Assembly: GCA_030583865.1 (NCBI GenBank)
Contig: CP129479.1
Span: 1,822,819 to 1,886,818 of the forward strand
From: Thermodesulfobacteriota bacterium
GTDB taxonomy: Bacteria > Desulfobacterota > GWC2-55-46
Direction of reading: 5' to 3'
Length of the DNA stretch: 64,000 nt
This document shows, in pieces, positions 39,730 to 48,661 of the stretch. Position 1 is the stretch's first letter. Every line of letters starts with the position of its first letter. The position numbers and the translations under genes were made by a program. The notes beneath the pieces were generated by a model. That model was given only the letters and a program-made list of their open reading frames with translations, was not told the origin of the DNA and made no database searches.

Positions 39730-39926
39730 TGTCATTCTGAGGGAGCGTAAGCGGCATTCAATTTTTGCAGGACAGCAAAAATTGAATGCCGAGCCTTTTG
39801 GCGAGGCAGCCCGAAAGGTCGAGCCCCAGGCGAGATAAGAACCTATAGTAACTTGCTGATTTTTCAATTACGAGATCCTTCGCTACGCTCAGAATGACAT
39901 GCGGTTGCGAATTAATCAGAGCTTCC
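39730..39926. repeat. Dispersed repeat, family R2 (near full length)
   Basis: TCATTCTGAGGGAGCGTAAG ... CTACGCTCAGAATGACA, then the right end GAATTAATCAGAGCTTCC. The internal part CATTCAATTTTTGCAGGACA pairs with GCAAAAATTGAATGCC. It directly abuts an R1 copy. Confidence 0.8.
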
Positions 39927-39928
39927 AT

Positions 39929-40010
39929 TGAAATTGATCTTTTCCCCGACCCCGGGTAGTTACGGGAAAAAATGCCCAGATTGTCATATATGCTCCGCTT
40001 TTTACTCCCC
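39929..40010. repeat. Dispersed repeat, family R1
   Basis: GAAATTGATCTTTTCCCCGA in reverse orientation, then GGTAGTTACGGGAAAAAATG and TGTCATATATGCTCCGC. It shares its second half with the long copy at 10.1 kb. Confidence 0.7.
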
Positions 40011-40118
40011 CCTTTCTCGATTTCGGAAAAGGGCTTGGAAAACTCCGCAAATCCTTGTTCAATCTGGTCGGGGCAAGAGAAGGGGCTGTTGCCAGTTGTC
40101 GCATCCTTGAATCTGTCC

Positions 40119-40762
40119 TTATCCCTTTTCAAGCCTCACAGACACAAACCCGGCCTTCTCGTCATAAAAGGAAACTGGCTCTTCTAAGCGGGCAGGGCCG
40201 GATGGGGCCTGAAAAAGCGTGCTCGAAATCGAAGCGACACGAAAACCCGCGGCGTTCGCTGACCTTTCGATATCCGGCAGGGACAGGAATCTCGCGCCAC
40301 TGTAAAAGGGACTCCCTTCGCGCTTCTTTTTTTCGTAAAGCTCGCCCCACGGCGAGCCGCGCGGAATGAACCCCGCTACGGCGCTCCCGCCGGATGCCAG
40401 GACGCGGGCGGCCTCATCAAAAACGGCCTGCGGCTCCCGGACAAAGCAGAGAGTTACGACCATGAGGACCGCATTGAAGATACCATCCCTGAACGGAAGG
40501 GATTCCCCTGCCCCGCACACGCACCTGATCCCCCTCGTCATGGCGAATTTCAGCGCCCCAGGCGCCGGGTCGAGCCCGAAAGCGCCGGAAAAGCGCATGG
40601 CGACGAACCTCCCAGTGCCTACGCCTATTTCAAGCAGGGGATTAAGCCTTGCCGGGAGAACGGCCTCAACGCACCGGAACTCGCTCTCATAAATGGGCCT
40701 GCCCCGGCCTGAATCATACCAGGAGTCGTATCAGCCGTCATCCTGTCGAATGGGCTTTCCAT
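40119..40762 (-). pseudogene. Frameshifted class I SAM methyltransferase
   Basis: Two frames together give a complete small methyltransferase of 214 residues. Frame one supplies MESPFDRMTAD; after a one-base deletion near 40727-40733 (expected GATTAC, seen GATAC) frame two continues YDSWYDSGRGRP..., the SAM-binding motif LLEIGVGTGRF, then LPFRDGIFNAVLMVVTLCFV. Total length is one base short of a full frame. An alternative is expression of only the second frame from an internal ATG at 40598, but that would lack motif I. Could also be a sequencing error. Substrate unknown. Confidence 0.75.
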
Positions 40763-40796
40763 GACACGATTATCCCCGACTCTCAAAGCGGAAGCA

Positions 40797-40833
40797 AAGA
40801 AAAAAGGGGTTACGGAAACTCCGTAACCCTTTG
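40797..40833 (-). terminator. Strong intrinsic terminator
   Basis: AAGGGTTACGG/CCGTAACCCCTT stem with T6 on the minus strand, directly after a tRNA-like CCA end at 40840-40860. Confidence 0.8.
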
Positions 40834-40839
40834 ATTCAA

Positions 40840-40976
40840 TTGGTCGGGGCGAGAGGATTCGGCTTCCACTCGTTCGCCTTCCTGGCTCCTCGTTCCCAGC
40901 CGCGCCGCTTCGCTTTCGGCCCCGTCCCTGGGGCCTCATCCTCGCTGTCGCTCGGCGCTCAGCGTCTTTCGAATCC
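40840..40976 (-). other. Structured element ending in a tRNA-Pro-like 3' end
   Basis: On the minus strand a 117-bp GC-rich block bounded by GGATTCG and CGAATCC runs into CTCTCGCCCCGACCA, the acceptor and CCA of a Pro-type tRNA, and then into a strong terminator. The block can fold into several stems, e.g. GGCCCC-AGGGAC-GGGGCC inside GCGCCG/CGGCGC. The same 21 bp recur at 41030-41050. Not a normal tRNA; function unknown. Confidence 0.5.
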
Positions 40977-40985
40977 TGCCACCAT

Positions 40986-41027
40986 AGAATAAGAAGGGCC
41001 AATCCATTCGGATTGGCCCTTCTTTAT
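40986..41027. terminator. Hairpin after the tRNA-like fragment
   Basis: AAGAAGGGCCAATCC/GGATTGGCCCTTCTT stem with moderately T-rich tails on both sides. Confidence 0.7.
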
Positions 41028-41029
41028 TC

Positions 41030-41078
<49 letters not shown>

Positions 41079-41292
41079 ATGCAGACCATTTTCAGGCCCT
41101 TTCGACTCCCTTCACCTTACGCCAGAAAAACCTTGACATAATCGCTATTTTGGCCTAATCTGCCGTTCAAGCTGTTCACCTTGGCAAGCTGTTTTTCATG
41201 TCAAAATGGATAACAGTTGGATAACAGTTTCCGACCACTTTTTACCCCGGAAATATAAGTGGTCGGTATAATGCGTCATAAGGAGGGGCAAA

Positions 41293-42501
41293 ATGCTCAC
41301 CGATTTGAAGCTCAAAAGGTACAAATGCACGCCAGGGAAGCGAGAGATTTTATGGGATAGGAACGGGCTTGGCTTACTCACCGGCGCAAGGAAAAAAACA
41401 TGGGTCTTCAGATACACCTTTGATGCAGAACGCAAGCTCATTACGCTGGGCGAGTATCCGGTAATGGGGCTCGAGGAGGCCAGGAAGGAAGCAGCGGAAG
41501 CCAAGCTGAAGGTCAAGAAAGGGATTGACCCTGGGACGATTAAAAAAATCGAAAAGGCCGAAAGACAGGCCTCACCTACCTTCGAGGAACTAGTCAGCGA
41601 GTTTTGGGACCGGGAGCTGAGCAAGCAGAAATCCGGCGCAGACAGGCGGCGGCTCCTCCTGAAAGACGTTGTGCCGGTATGGGGGCGGCTCAAGGTAAAG
41701 GATATCAAGCGCCGTCATATCGTCGTCCTCCTGGACGAAATAGAAAAGCGATCCAAATCTACCAGAAACCACGTCCACGGCGTATTGGGGCGGCTCTTTA
41801 ATTTCGCAGCCGAGCGCGGCGTTATCGAGGATAGCCCTTGCACCCGCATAAAGAAGCCCAAAGAGGAATCCAGAAGCCGCGTCCTATCGGATAAAGAAAT
41901 CAAGCTGGTATGGGCGGCCCTGGACCCTTCAAACAAAAAGATAGACATGTACGTTATTACAAAACTGGCCTTGAGGATGATTCTACTCACTGGCCAGAGG
42001 CCCGGAGAGGTTGCGGGAATGTCATTGGAGGAGCTCACCCCGGAGGGATTCTGGACCATACCGGCTGAAAGGATGAAAGGCTCCGAGGCTCACACGGTTC
42101 CGCTCTGTCCTCTGGCGCTTGAGACGATAGAACGGGCCCGGAGCTTCTCGGGAGATTGCCCTTTCGTATTCAGAAGCTCCTACAAAGAGAATGCACCCGT
42201 AACCAGGGCGGCCCTATCCCGCGCCGTCGTCCGGCATTGGAAGGCTATGGGGCTTAAAGAAGCCTTCACACCTCACGATCTCAGGCGAACCCTCCGCACA
42301 AGGCTTGCCGAATTGGGTATAGATGATATCGTCGCAGAAAAGGTAATCGGGCACCGGCTCCAAGGGATGCTGGCCGTCTACAACAGGCATAGCTACGACA
42401 TGGAAAAACGACATACCCTCGAATTATGGGAGCGGAAACTCCGGTCGATATTGGAGATCGATGCGCCGGTAGTGGCGAAAATCATACCGATGGGGAGGTA
42501 G
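41293..42501 (+). CDS. Tyrosine-recombinase integrase, P4 type
   Basis: 402 residues. N-terminal arm-binding domain (DUF4102-like, about 1-90; ILWDRNGLGLLTGARKKTWV), SAM-like core-binding domain (about 95-195), and a C-terminal catalytic domain with Arg236 (TGQRPGEV), His328-x2-Arg331 (HDLRRT), His354 (VIGHRL) and nucleophile Tyr363 (AVYNRHSY). All catalytic residues are present, so it may be active. AAGGAGGGG precedes the ATG. This family integrates islands at tRNA 3' ends; tRNA-like 3' fragments lie on both sides of the gene. Confidence 0.95.
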   Translation: MLTDLKLKRYKCTPGKREILWDRNGLGLLTGARKKTWVFRYTFDAERKLITLGEYPVMGLEEARKEAAEAKLKVKKGIDPGTIKKIEKAERQASPTFEELVSEFWDRELSKQKSGADRRRLLLKDVVPVWGRLKVKDIKRRHIVVLLDEIEKRSKSTRNHVHGVLGRLFNFAAERGVIEDSPCTRIKKPKEESRSRVLSDKEIKLVWAALDPSNKKIDMYVITKLALRMILLTGQRPGEVAGMSLEELTPEGFWTIPAERMKGSEAHTVPLCPLALETIERARSFSGDCPFVFRSSYKENAPVTRAALSRAVVRHWKAMGLKEAFTPHDLRRTLRTRLAELGIDDIVAEKVIGHRLQGMLAVYNRHSYDMEKRHTLELWERKLRSILEIDAPVVAKIIPMGR

Positions 42502-42513
42502 GGTCACTAAGCA

Positions 42514-42548
42514 GTGGGCCGGGGGTTCGAATCCCTCCAGGCGAGCCA
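42514..42548 (+). other. Second tRNA 3' fragment, abutting the integrase stop
   Basis: GGGGG-TTCGAAT-CCCTC T arm, then CAGGCGA-G-CCA. It begins 12 bp after the integrase stop, in plus orientation. No matching 5' half is present. Differs in sequence from the fragment at 41030, so it derives from another tRNA. Confidence 0.6.
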
Positions 42549-42932
42549 ATCAAATCATGGGGCTACGGGATTTTTCTTAACCCTTTTTTCTTAAAAAGCA
42601 CATTGTTATACAATTTACCAGCCACCAGCCTACATCTATGCGATGTTTTTCAATTAAGTCCAGGACCTCCGCAAAAGACCGAGCCTACTTAGTAGGAGAT
42701 TAACTTTACCCGTGAATAGGCCCTGGCTTCCGGGCCTCCGTTCTGACTCTGCTCGCCAATAGATCAAATTATTGTTATCTCCTTAAATTATATTTCCTTT
42801 GGGCTTAAGGGTCACAAAACCAGAATAAATTTCTTTAAAATATTCTTTAAAAACCAGCCTTTCCGAAATCAGGGGTAGAAAAAATACCGCATATATATAG
42901 AAGTCAAATTCAGTGCGGGAGGTGCACATCAT
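42549..42932. other. AT-rich gap, no feature seen
   Basis: Composition drops sharply after the integrase. No frame with an SD, tRNA or hairpin terminator was recognised. Confidence 0.5.
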
Positions 42933-43070
42933 ATGGACGAGAGGGAGAGACTGGTTTTTGGCTTTGAACGACTCTGCGAAGAAAGGAAAGCTGCCTTGCT
43001 GGAGGTTCTTGATGCGTTCCTTTCAGCGGAGGTTCTGCTCGCTATAAATGCTCTAAAAGTTCCGGGGTGA
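42933..43070 (+). CDS. Small protein, unknown
   Basis: 45 residues, beginning MDERERLVFGFERLCEERKA and ending NALKVPG; predicted amphipathic helices, no Cys. GGGAGGTG lies about 10 nt before the ATG. It lies in the AT-rich stretch behind the integrase, where small accessory or regulatory genes are common. No homologue recognised; it may be a chance frame. Confidence 0.45.
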   Translation: MDERERLVFGFERLCEERKAALLEVLDAFLSAEVLLAINALKVPG

Positions 43071-43499
43071 CGGTTTATACTTTTGATGTTGAATCTCTCT
43101 ACAATGGTTTCAAGGCGTGATAGCGCTCGTCGTTATCCCATTTCGAGTATCAGAACGATGCCGGGCTTTCGGTCAGTCTTGATTCCTGTCAAGGGGCACT
43201 GACTGACCGATTAGCCTCGGCTCCCACTGTTCGTGAAGTCTAACTCGATTGCGTACTCATAAGTAAGACCATGTGCGTTTTGTCTTCGAATTAGAACTCA
43301 CCTCCCCTCCAGGCGGCCTGGGGCTCCTAGTCCTTCTCCCGAATAGCAATTTTCCCAATTCCCAGATATACTTATTGATACAACTCGTTTTTTCCTGCCA
43401 GAGCATCCAGCTGACTTCCGCAAAATTTCGTAAAGAAGCGTGTTTCTCAAAAATTCATTTGGGATTGAAGCGAACTTTTCATTTTAATCCTGAAAGAAC
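43071..43499. other. AT-rich gap, no convincing gene
   Basis: Contains a frame over 43273-43548 without an SD or protein-like composition. Looks like decayed DNA. Confidence 0.45.
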
Positions 43500-43779
43500 A
43501 TGTCATTATTTCAAATTATATTCTCATTATCCCTACTTATTACTTTGAATATCCCCCTTACAGCTGAAGCTTGCTCTTGTTTTGATGATGATTTTGAGAT
43601 TTATAAACCGACTTACGGAATTCTTCAATTTGGCACGATAGATCGGAATAATAATAGTGATTCGACTACCGTGAAATTTCAAGTGAACTTCACAAAAAAT
43701 GTAACCAAGGGGGAGCTGCTCGCAATACCGATGGAGCTAGAGTTCGCTTACACTCTCAAAGCATTATGGAATATAGAGG
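43500..43779 (+). pseudogene. Truncated outer-membrane phospholipase A-like gene
   Basis: A signal peptide (MSLFQIIFSLSLLITLNIPL) is followed by about 70 residues resembling the start of the PldA barrel: FEIYKPTYGILQFG, a VKFQVNF strand and LEFAYTLKALWNI (PldA-like YKPNYI...KFQxSF...AYTQxSWW). The frame then runs into the IS end at 43780, and the barrel with its His-Ser-Asn residues is missing. The family match is by eye and tentative; truncation by the IS is clear. Confidence 0.5.
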
Positions 43780-43835
43780 TGGCCCCGGTTGTTTGGACAG
43801 GTTGGCGGCATAAATAAGGTGGAAAGCCATGGGGG

Positions 43836-44714
43836 TTAAGCCGCCTGTACGGAGGGACGGCTGGAGTAGCCGGCCCTGGGTTTTTGCCAGTATGCCTCAA
43901 AAGGGGTCTTGTCGTCCAGACTTGAGTGCGGACGGCGCTCGTTGTAGAAGCTGATCCAGCGAGAGAGTCCATCCCGGAGCTCGCTTCCGGTTTCATAGGC
44001 GTTCAGATACACGCATTCATACTTGAGAGACCGCCAGAGCCTCTCGATCATCACATTATCCATCCAGCGCCCCTTGCCGTCCATCGAGATCCGGATACCG
44101 GCATCTTTGAGCGCGTTGGTAAAAGCAAAGCTTGTGAACTGGCTTCCCTGGTCGGTGTTGAAGATCTCAGGGCGCCCGTAACGCTCCAGGGCATCCTCCA
44201 GGGCCGCCACGCAGAAGTCGGCGTCCAGGGTGTTAGAGAGCCGCCAGGACAGGACCTTGCGGCTGGCCCAGTCCATGATGGCTACCAGGTGTAGAAAGCC
44301 TCGACGCATCGGGATATAGCTGACGCCGGCGCACCAGACCTGGTTCGGAGTGTCAATTGCCATGCCGCGTAGCAGATACGGATAGATCTTGTGTTCCGGG
44401 TGCGGCTTTGAAGTGTTGGGCCGCTGATAGATCGGCGAGAGCCCCATGACCCTCATAAGCCGGCCAATACGCTTGCGGCTTACACAGTACCCAAGGCGAC
44501 GCAGGTGACGTGCCATCTGCCTGGCGCCGTAACACGGGGTTTCCAGAAACTGCTCGTCAACCAGGCGCATCAGTTCCAGGTTCAGCGGTGTCTCGCCGAG
44601 GGACTGATAATACCAGGATGACCGCTTAATCGAGAGCAGTCTGCATTGCCGGGCAATGCTCAAGCCTTGGGCATGCCCGGGTTCGACCAGGCTTTTCCTC
44701 CGGACGTGGCTCAA
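43836..44714 (-). CDS. IS3-family transposase OrfB, catalytic Asp replaced
   Basis: 292 residues with HTH_21 and rve integrase-core domains. Of the DDE triad, the second Asp (FNTDQGSQF) and the Glu (NVMIERLWRSLKYE) are present, but the first motif reads WCAGVSYIP where active members have W-x-A/T-D-I/V-T/S-Y. A single GAC-to-GGC change explains it, and the enzyme should be dead. It overlaps orfA by 4 bp (ATGA); a T6 run at the end of orfA fits -1 frameshifting to an OrfAB fusion. Confidence 0.9.
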   Translation of the reverse strand: MSHVRRKSLVEPGHAQGLSIARQCRLLSIKRSSWYYQSLGETPLNLELMRLVDEQFLETPCYGARQMARHLRRLGYCVSRKRIGRLMRVMGLSPIYQRPNTSKPHPEHKIYPYLLRGMAIDTPNQVWCAGVSYIPMRRGFLHLVAIMDWASRKVLSWRLSNTLDADFCVAALEDALERYGRPEIFNTDQGSQFTSFAFTNALKDAGIRISMDGKGRWMDNVMIERLWRSLKYECVYLNAYETGSELRDGLSRWISFYNERRPHSSLDDKTPFEAYWQKPRAGYSSRPSVQAA

Positions 44715-44998
44715 CGACCGAAGGCTTTGGCTAAAAAATCCCGCTCCACCGTCAACTGCCCGATCTTGGCGTGCAGATCCTTGATCTGGGCCTCGTTGGC
44801 GGCGCCGGCACGCTCAGCCCTGCCGGAAAAGGTCTCGGCCATGTTCTCGATGGCCTGGCGCTTCCAGGTGGCAATCATATTCGGGTGTACGTCGTATCTG
44901 GTGGCCAGTTCGGACAGGGTCTTTTCGCCCCTGATGGCATCCAGGGCGACCTTGGCCTTGAACTCTGCTGAATAACGGGTTCGTTTCGTCTTGCTCAT
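44711..44998 (-). CDS. IS3-family transposase OrfA
   Basis: 95 residues: a helix-turn-helix of the HTH_8/transposase_8 type (RYSAEFKAKVALDAIRGEKT, then YDVHPNMIATWKRQ) and a leucine-rich coiled coil (AQIKDLHAKIGQLTVERDFL). It binds the IS ends. SD AAGGAGGACC is upstream of the ATG. Confidence 0.93.
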   Translation of the reverse strand: MSKTKRTRYSAEFKAKVALDAIRGEKTLSELATRYDVHPNMIATWKRQAIENMAETFSGRAERAGAANEAQIKDLHAKIGQLTVERDFLAKAFGR

Positions 44999-45065
44999 CG
45001 GTGGTCCTCCTTCAGTGTGCGGCTTTACACCTTATCACACTGTCCAAATTTTGGGGACCACCTCT

Positions 45066-45548
45066 GGTTTTGGCGATATAATAATTCCTTCACCTCTTTC
45101 TCTAGATTATCCTACGATACTCGAATTCCCAGCACCACACCTTCGTGGTTACACCATGGAAAGCACTATTGCAGAAAAATTTGAAGCGATGGTAAAGCTG
45201 GATATTTTGAACAGCCGCATGAAAGATTTCTTCGATATTTGGTTACTATCAAGACAGTTTGATTTTGATGGAGAAACATTAGCAAAGGCAATCACGATGA
45301 CCTTCTCTGCGCGTGGCACGGGAATCCCGTCAGAGCCGCCTCCTTTGACAGATACCTTTGCTTCCGATGCCACAAAAGTTAAACAATGGCAAGGTTTTAT
45401 CCGCAAAAACAGATTAACCGATGTCCCGGAGGATTTCGGAAAAATAATTAAGAATCTCGCTACCTTCCTTGGACCTATTGCCGTAAGTTTGGCCGCGGGT
45501 CATGATTTCAAAGGTATCTGGAAAGCACCAGGCCCTTGGTCAAGCTAA
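45066..45548 (+). pseudogene. 5'-truncated AbiEii/AbiGii-type nucleotidyltransferase toxin
   Basis: In frame from the IS right border: GFGDIIIPSPLSLDYPTILE, then GYTMESTIAEKFEAMVKLDILNSRMKDFFDIWLLS, the C-terminal half of the AbiEii (DUF1814) nucleotidyltransferase toxins. The N-terminal catalytic part with the GSxxxRxTxDID-type residues is missing, cut at the IS. The sequence left of the IS is a different gene, so the missing half was lost. No AbiEi antitoxin is seen. Confidence 0.75.
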
Positions 45549-45818
45549 ATCTCATTGGCTACACTACTGCAAAATTGTTGCAGACAGGGCGTTGGGGGAA
45601 GGAAGAGAACATATAACTCTTTGATTTTCAAGTCAAAACCGGAATGCCAGACTGGAGTATATTCCCACAACGCGATAAGGGGATTACAGCTTTCGCTGTA
45701 ACCACTTAATTTTAATTGCTGGGACAGGAGGTTTCAGTAGTTGTATTTTAAAAAACAATTGCGCCTGCCACTAGCGGTTTAACCGAAAAACCTCGGAAAA
45801 ACCATCATCTATTTGTCA

Positions 45819-46820
45819 TCAAAAATCGGCTTCACCGCTCTTCTGGACAAGCACCTCCCAGTCGGTGGAGTTCAGTCGTTTGACCTCAAGCACCCTGTGC
45901 CCCTCGAACTCTATCGCCCTTGGCATCTCGGTTACGGCCTGCTCATGGTCGACTATTATCTTCAATACCTGGCCTTCGTTAAGCTTTTCAAGCGATAGCT
46001 TTGCGTGGACGAAGTTTCCCGGGCAGGTGGTGCCCTTCAGGTCAATTTCTTTGTCCGGTCTGTGTTCTACAATCGATTGCCCGTTTATGTAAGCTCTCGT
46101 CTTTGCGAACCTCGGGTTGTTGAAGAACTCTTCAGCAGGGCCGTGCTCGATAAGGTTCCCAAGGTACATGAAAAGGACATAGTCGGCGAGCTTTCTTGCC
46201 TGCCTCAGGCTGTGGGTCACAAGGACGATGGTATATCTGCCCTTCAGCTCCTGAAACTTGTTTTCAATATGCTCCGCGGAGATAGGGTCGAGCGCGGAGG
46301 TGGGCTCGTCGCCGAGTATCACTTCAGGCTCTACCGCAAGGCTCCGGGCAAGGCATAGCCTCTGTTGCTGTCCTATGGAAAGGGCCGACGCTGGAAACGC
46401 AAGACGGCCCCTCACCTCTTCCCAAAGGCCAGCTATCCTGAGCTTCTCTTCAATAATAGCGTCAAGTGTCTTCCTGTCTTTTATGCCGTGTATCCTCGGG
46501 CCGTAAGCTATATTGTCGTATATGGACATTGGCAGCGTCTGCGGCCTCTGGGCAAGAAGCCCCACCTTCTTCCTTAAATGAGTAACTTCGGTCTTGGGGC
46601 TGTAGATATCCTCCCCGTCTATCAACACCTGCCCGTCTACCTTTACACCGTCATTAAGCTCAAGTAGCCTGTTAAAGGATTTAAGGAGCGTGGTCTTGCC
46701 GCAGCCCGAAGGGCCGATGATGGCTGTGACCTTTTTATCGGGTATATCGACTGAAATATTGTTGAGGGCCTTGTGGCCTCCGTACGAAACAGTAAGGTCT
46801 TTTATCTGGATGTGTTTCAT
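45819..46820 (-). CDS. PstB-like ABC ATPase fused to a TusA-type sulfurtransferase domain
   Basis: 333 residues. Residues 1-250 are a PstB-type importer ATPase: Walker A GPSGCGKTT at 36-44, signature LSIGQQQR (usually LSGGQ), Walker B VILGDEPTSALD. Residues about 257-330 are an added TusA/SirA domain (EIDLKGTTCPGNFVHAKLSL...LKIIVDHEQAVTEMP) with Cys266. The canonical CPxP reads CPGN. PstB normally ends near 255. It is the last gene of the operon. The fusion suggests a link to sulfur chemistry or sulfur-oxyanion import; that is inference. Confidence 0.88.
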   Translation of the reverse strand: MKHIQIKDLTVSYGGHKALNNISVDIPDKKVTAIIGPSGCGKTTLLKSFNRLLELNDGVKVDGQVLIDGEDIYSPKTEVTHLRKKVGLLAQRPQTLPMSIYDNIAYGPRIHGIKDRKTLDAIIEEKLRIAGLWEEVRGRLAFPASALSIGQQQRLCLARSLAVEPEVILGDEPTSALDPISAEHIENKFQELKGRYTIVLVTHSLRQARKLADYVLFMYLGNLIEHGPAEEFFNNPRFAKTRAYINGQSIVEHRPDKEIDLKGTTCPGNFVHAKLSLEKLNEGQVLKIIVDHEQAVTEMPRAIEFEGHRVLEVKRLNSTDWEVLVQKSGEADF

Positions 46821-46829
46821 CTTCTTCTC

Positions 46830-47681
46830 CTACTTGACAGTGTTTTTTGTAAACCTTCTGCTTATGATCCTCGCGGCGATGCTTATCGCCAGTATTATCA
46901 CAGTAAGGACGAGGGCTGACGCATAGCCTCGTTCCTGTACTTCCGGAAATGGAGTGCCCAGTTGGAAGAAGATTGCAAGAGGCAATGTGGCAACCGGCTG
47001 GAAGAGCGAATAAGGGAGCGAATCCGTAAAGCCAGCCGTAAAAAGCACTGAAGCGGCGTCACTTATGGCCCTCCCGAAGGAAATGAGAACGGCGGTAAGT
47101 AGACCCGGCAAGGCCTGCCGCAGCATTACTTTCAGCCCGGTTTCAAGCCTGTTCGCGCCTAAAGCCAGCGAGACTTCCTTGAGGTCAAAGGGCACGGTCT
47201 TCAAGACCTCGTCCATGGCCCTTGTCATGACAGGGACTACGAGCAGCGCGACGGTTATTACCCCTGCAAGGAGCGATGCCCTGAGCCCGAAGAAGACCAT
47301 TATGATGAAGCCGAAAGCGCCGTATACGATCGACGGCACCCCGAATAGTATGTCCAAAAGAAAGCGTGCCGAAAAAGCGAACCTCGATGACTTCCGGAGG
47401 TAAAGGTTCAAGTAGAGTGCCAAAGGCAGGCTCAAGATAAAGGCCAGCGCCGTGGCCCCCAGGCTCAATACCAGAGAGCCCGTGATGGCATTGAGTATGC
47501 CGCCCTCCTTGCCCATGTAGAAGCCGCCCTGCGGCGTCTTAATCAGCATATCGATAGAGAGAGCGCTGAAGCCTTTTATGAAAACGGTAGCGAGGATGAG
47601 CGCGAGAGAGCCGACGACGATAAAGGTGGCGGCGAGCATGAGCGCCTTGAATATCTTTTCTTCCAAAAGCGGCCTTTTCAC
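46830..47681 (-). CDS. Pst-like ABC permease, PstA type
   Basis: 283 residues, six TM helices, binding-protein-dependent transport domain with the EAA-type loop ...DLKEVSLALGANRLETGLKVMLRQALPG. PstA-type short N-terminus. It overlaps the PstC-like gene by one base and is 9 bp before the ATPase gene. It forms the membrane channel with the PstC-like subunit. Confidence 0.92.
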   Translation of the reverse strand: MKRPLLEEKIFKALMLAATFIVVGSLALILATVFIKGFSALSIDMLIKTPQGGFYMGKEGGILNAITGSLVLSLGATALAFILSLPLALYLNLYLRKSSRFAFSARFLLDILFGVPSIVYGAFGFIIMVFFGLRASLLAGVITVALLVVPVMTRAMDEVLKTVPFDLKEVSLALGANRLETGLKVMLRQALPGLLTAVLISFGRAISDAASVLFTAGFTDSLPYSLFQPVATLPLAIFFQLGTPFPEVQERGYASALVLTVIILAISIAARIISRRFTKNTVK

Positions 47682-48604
47682 TACGCGCCTCCTTTTTCCA
47701 ATTTGAGGAGTATCCCCCAGCCGAGCATGTTGAACGCGGCAGTGACCGCCAGAAGAACGAAGGCAGCGAGAAATACGGCTGAATCGTAAAGCGGTATGGA
47801 CATGAGCTCGCCGTATGTATTTGCGATAAAGGCCGGGAGCGGATAGGCCGTGTCGAATATGGATGCCGGAAGGACATTAAGAGCAGAGCCAGCCACCATC
47901 AGCACAGCCATCGTCTCGCCTAAGGCCCTTGAGAGCCCCAGTATCACGGCAGCTATAATTCCAGGCCATGCCTTTCTTACAACCGCGTGCTTGACCGTCT
48001 GCCACTTTGTCGCTCCCAACGAAAGAGAAACTTCCCGCAATCCTTCAGGCACGGTCCTCATGACCTCTTCGGCAACAGAGATGATTATCGGGAAGACCAT
48101 CACCGAAAGAACAATACCCGCGCTCAGGGCTGAAAAGCCCGTGTAGTTGTCAGAGGCGAACGGGAAGAACGGGAATGTTTCGCTTACGAACGGCATGATG
48201 TAGTCCCGCACCAGCGGCACGACCACTATTACGCCCCATACGCCGTATATGATGGGAGATATCCCTGCGAGCAAGTCTATTACCGGCTTGATGATACCTC
48301 TTACCCGTCTATCGGCATACTCGGACAAATAAATGGCCGTCAACATGCCGAGGGGGACGGCTATTACAATCGCGACTCCAGTGACAAGGAATGTGCCGAT
48401 TATGAAGTTGGCTAGCCCGAACCTGCCTTCATCGGGGTGCCAATAGCCGGAGAGCAATATGTCTCCTATACCCGCCGATGAAAAGACGGGGGTAGCCCTC
48501 GCGAAAAGAACAAGGGCAATAAAAAACGCGAGGCTTATAACCGAGGCGCAGATGAAAAACATCACGCGCCTGGCGAGCCTGTCTTTAAGTTTTCTGATAT
48601 CCAT
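47681..48604 (-). CDS. Pst-like ABC permease, PstC type
   Basis: 307 residues, six TM helices, with a large periplasmic loop after the first helix (GIGDILLSGYWHPDEGRFG) as in PstC, and the cytoplasmic loop GLREVSLSLGATKWQTVKHAVVRKAWPG. Partner of the PstA-type permease. 57 bp downstream of the binding-protein gene. Confidence 0.92.
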   Translation of the reverse strand: MDIRKLKDRLARRVMFFICASVISLAFFIALVLFARATPVFSSAGIGDILLSGYWHPDEGRFGLANFIIGTFLVTGVAIVIAVPLGMLTAIYLSEYADRRVRGIIKPVIDLLAGISPIIYGVWGVIVVVPLVRDYIMPFVSETFPFFPFASDNYTGFSALSAGIVLSVMVFPIIISVAEEVMRTVPEGLREVSLSLGATKWQTVKHAVVRKAWPGIIAAVILGLSRALGETMAVLMVAGSALNVLPASIFDTAYPLPAFIANTYGELMSIPLYDSAVFLAAFVLLAVTAAFNMLGWGILLKLEKGGA

Positions 48605-48661
48605 CCATTATTCTCCCTATGTGGCGCCCCTTCCGTTCGGGCCGGAAGGGGCTTTTATTTC

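Larger units (their letters stand above)
43775..45065 (-). mobile_element. IS3-family insertion sequence, probably inactive
   Basis: Imperfect terminal inverted repeats: AGAGGTGGCCCCGGTTGTTT at the left and, reversed, AGAGGTGGTCCCCAAAATTT at the right, both continuing into TGGACAG. It holds orfA and orfB in overlapping frames. No target-site duplication is visible in the flanks, so the insertion was followed by a deletion or the ends were reshuffled. Both neighbouring genes are truncated at its borders. Confidence 0.85.

Noticed and set aside
43273-43548. 91-codon plus-strand frame in the AT-rich gap
   Set aside because: No SD and overlaps the better supported signal-peptide frame starting at 43500.
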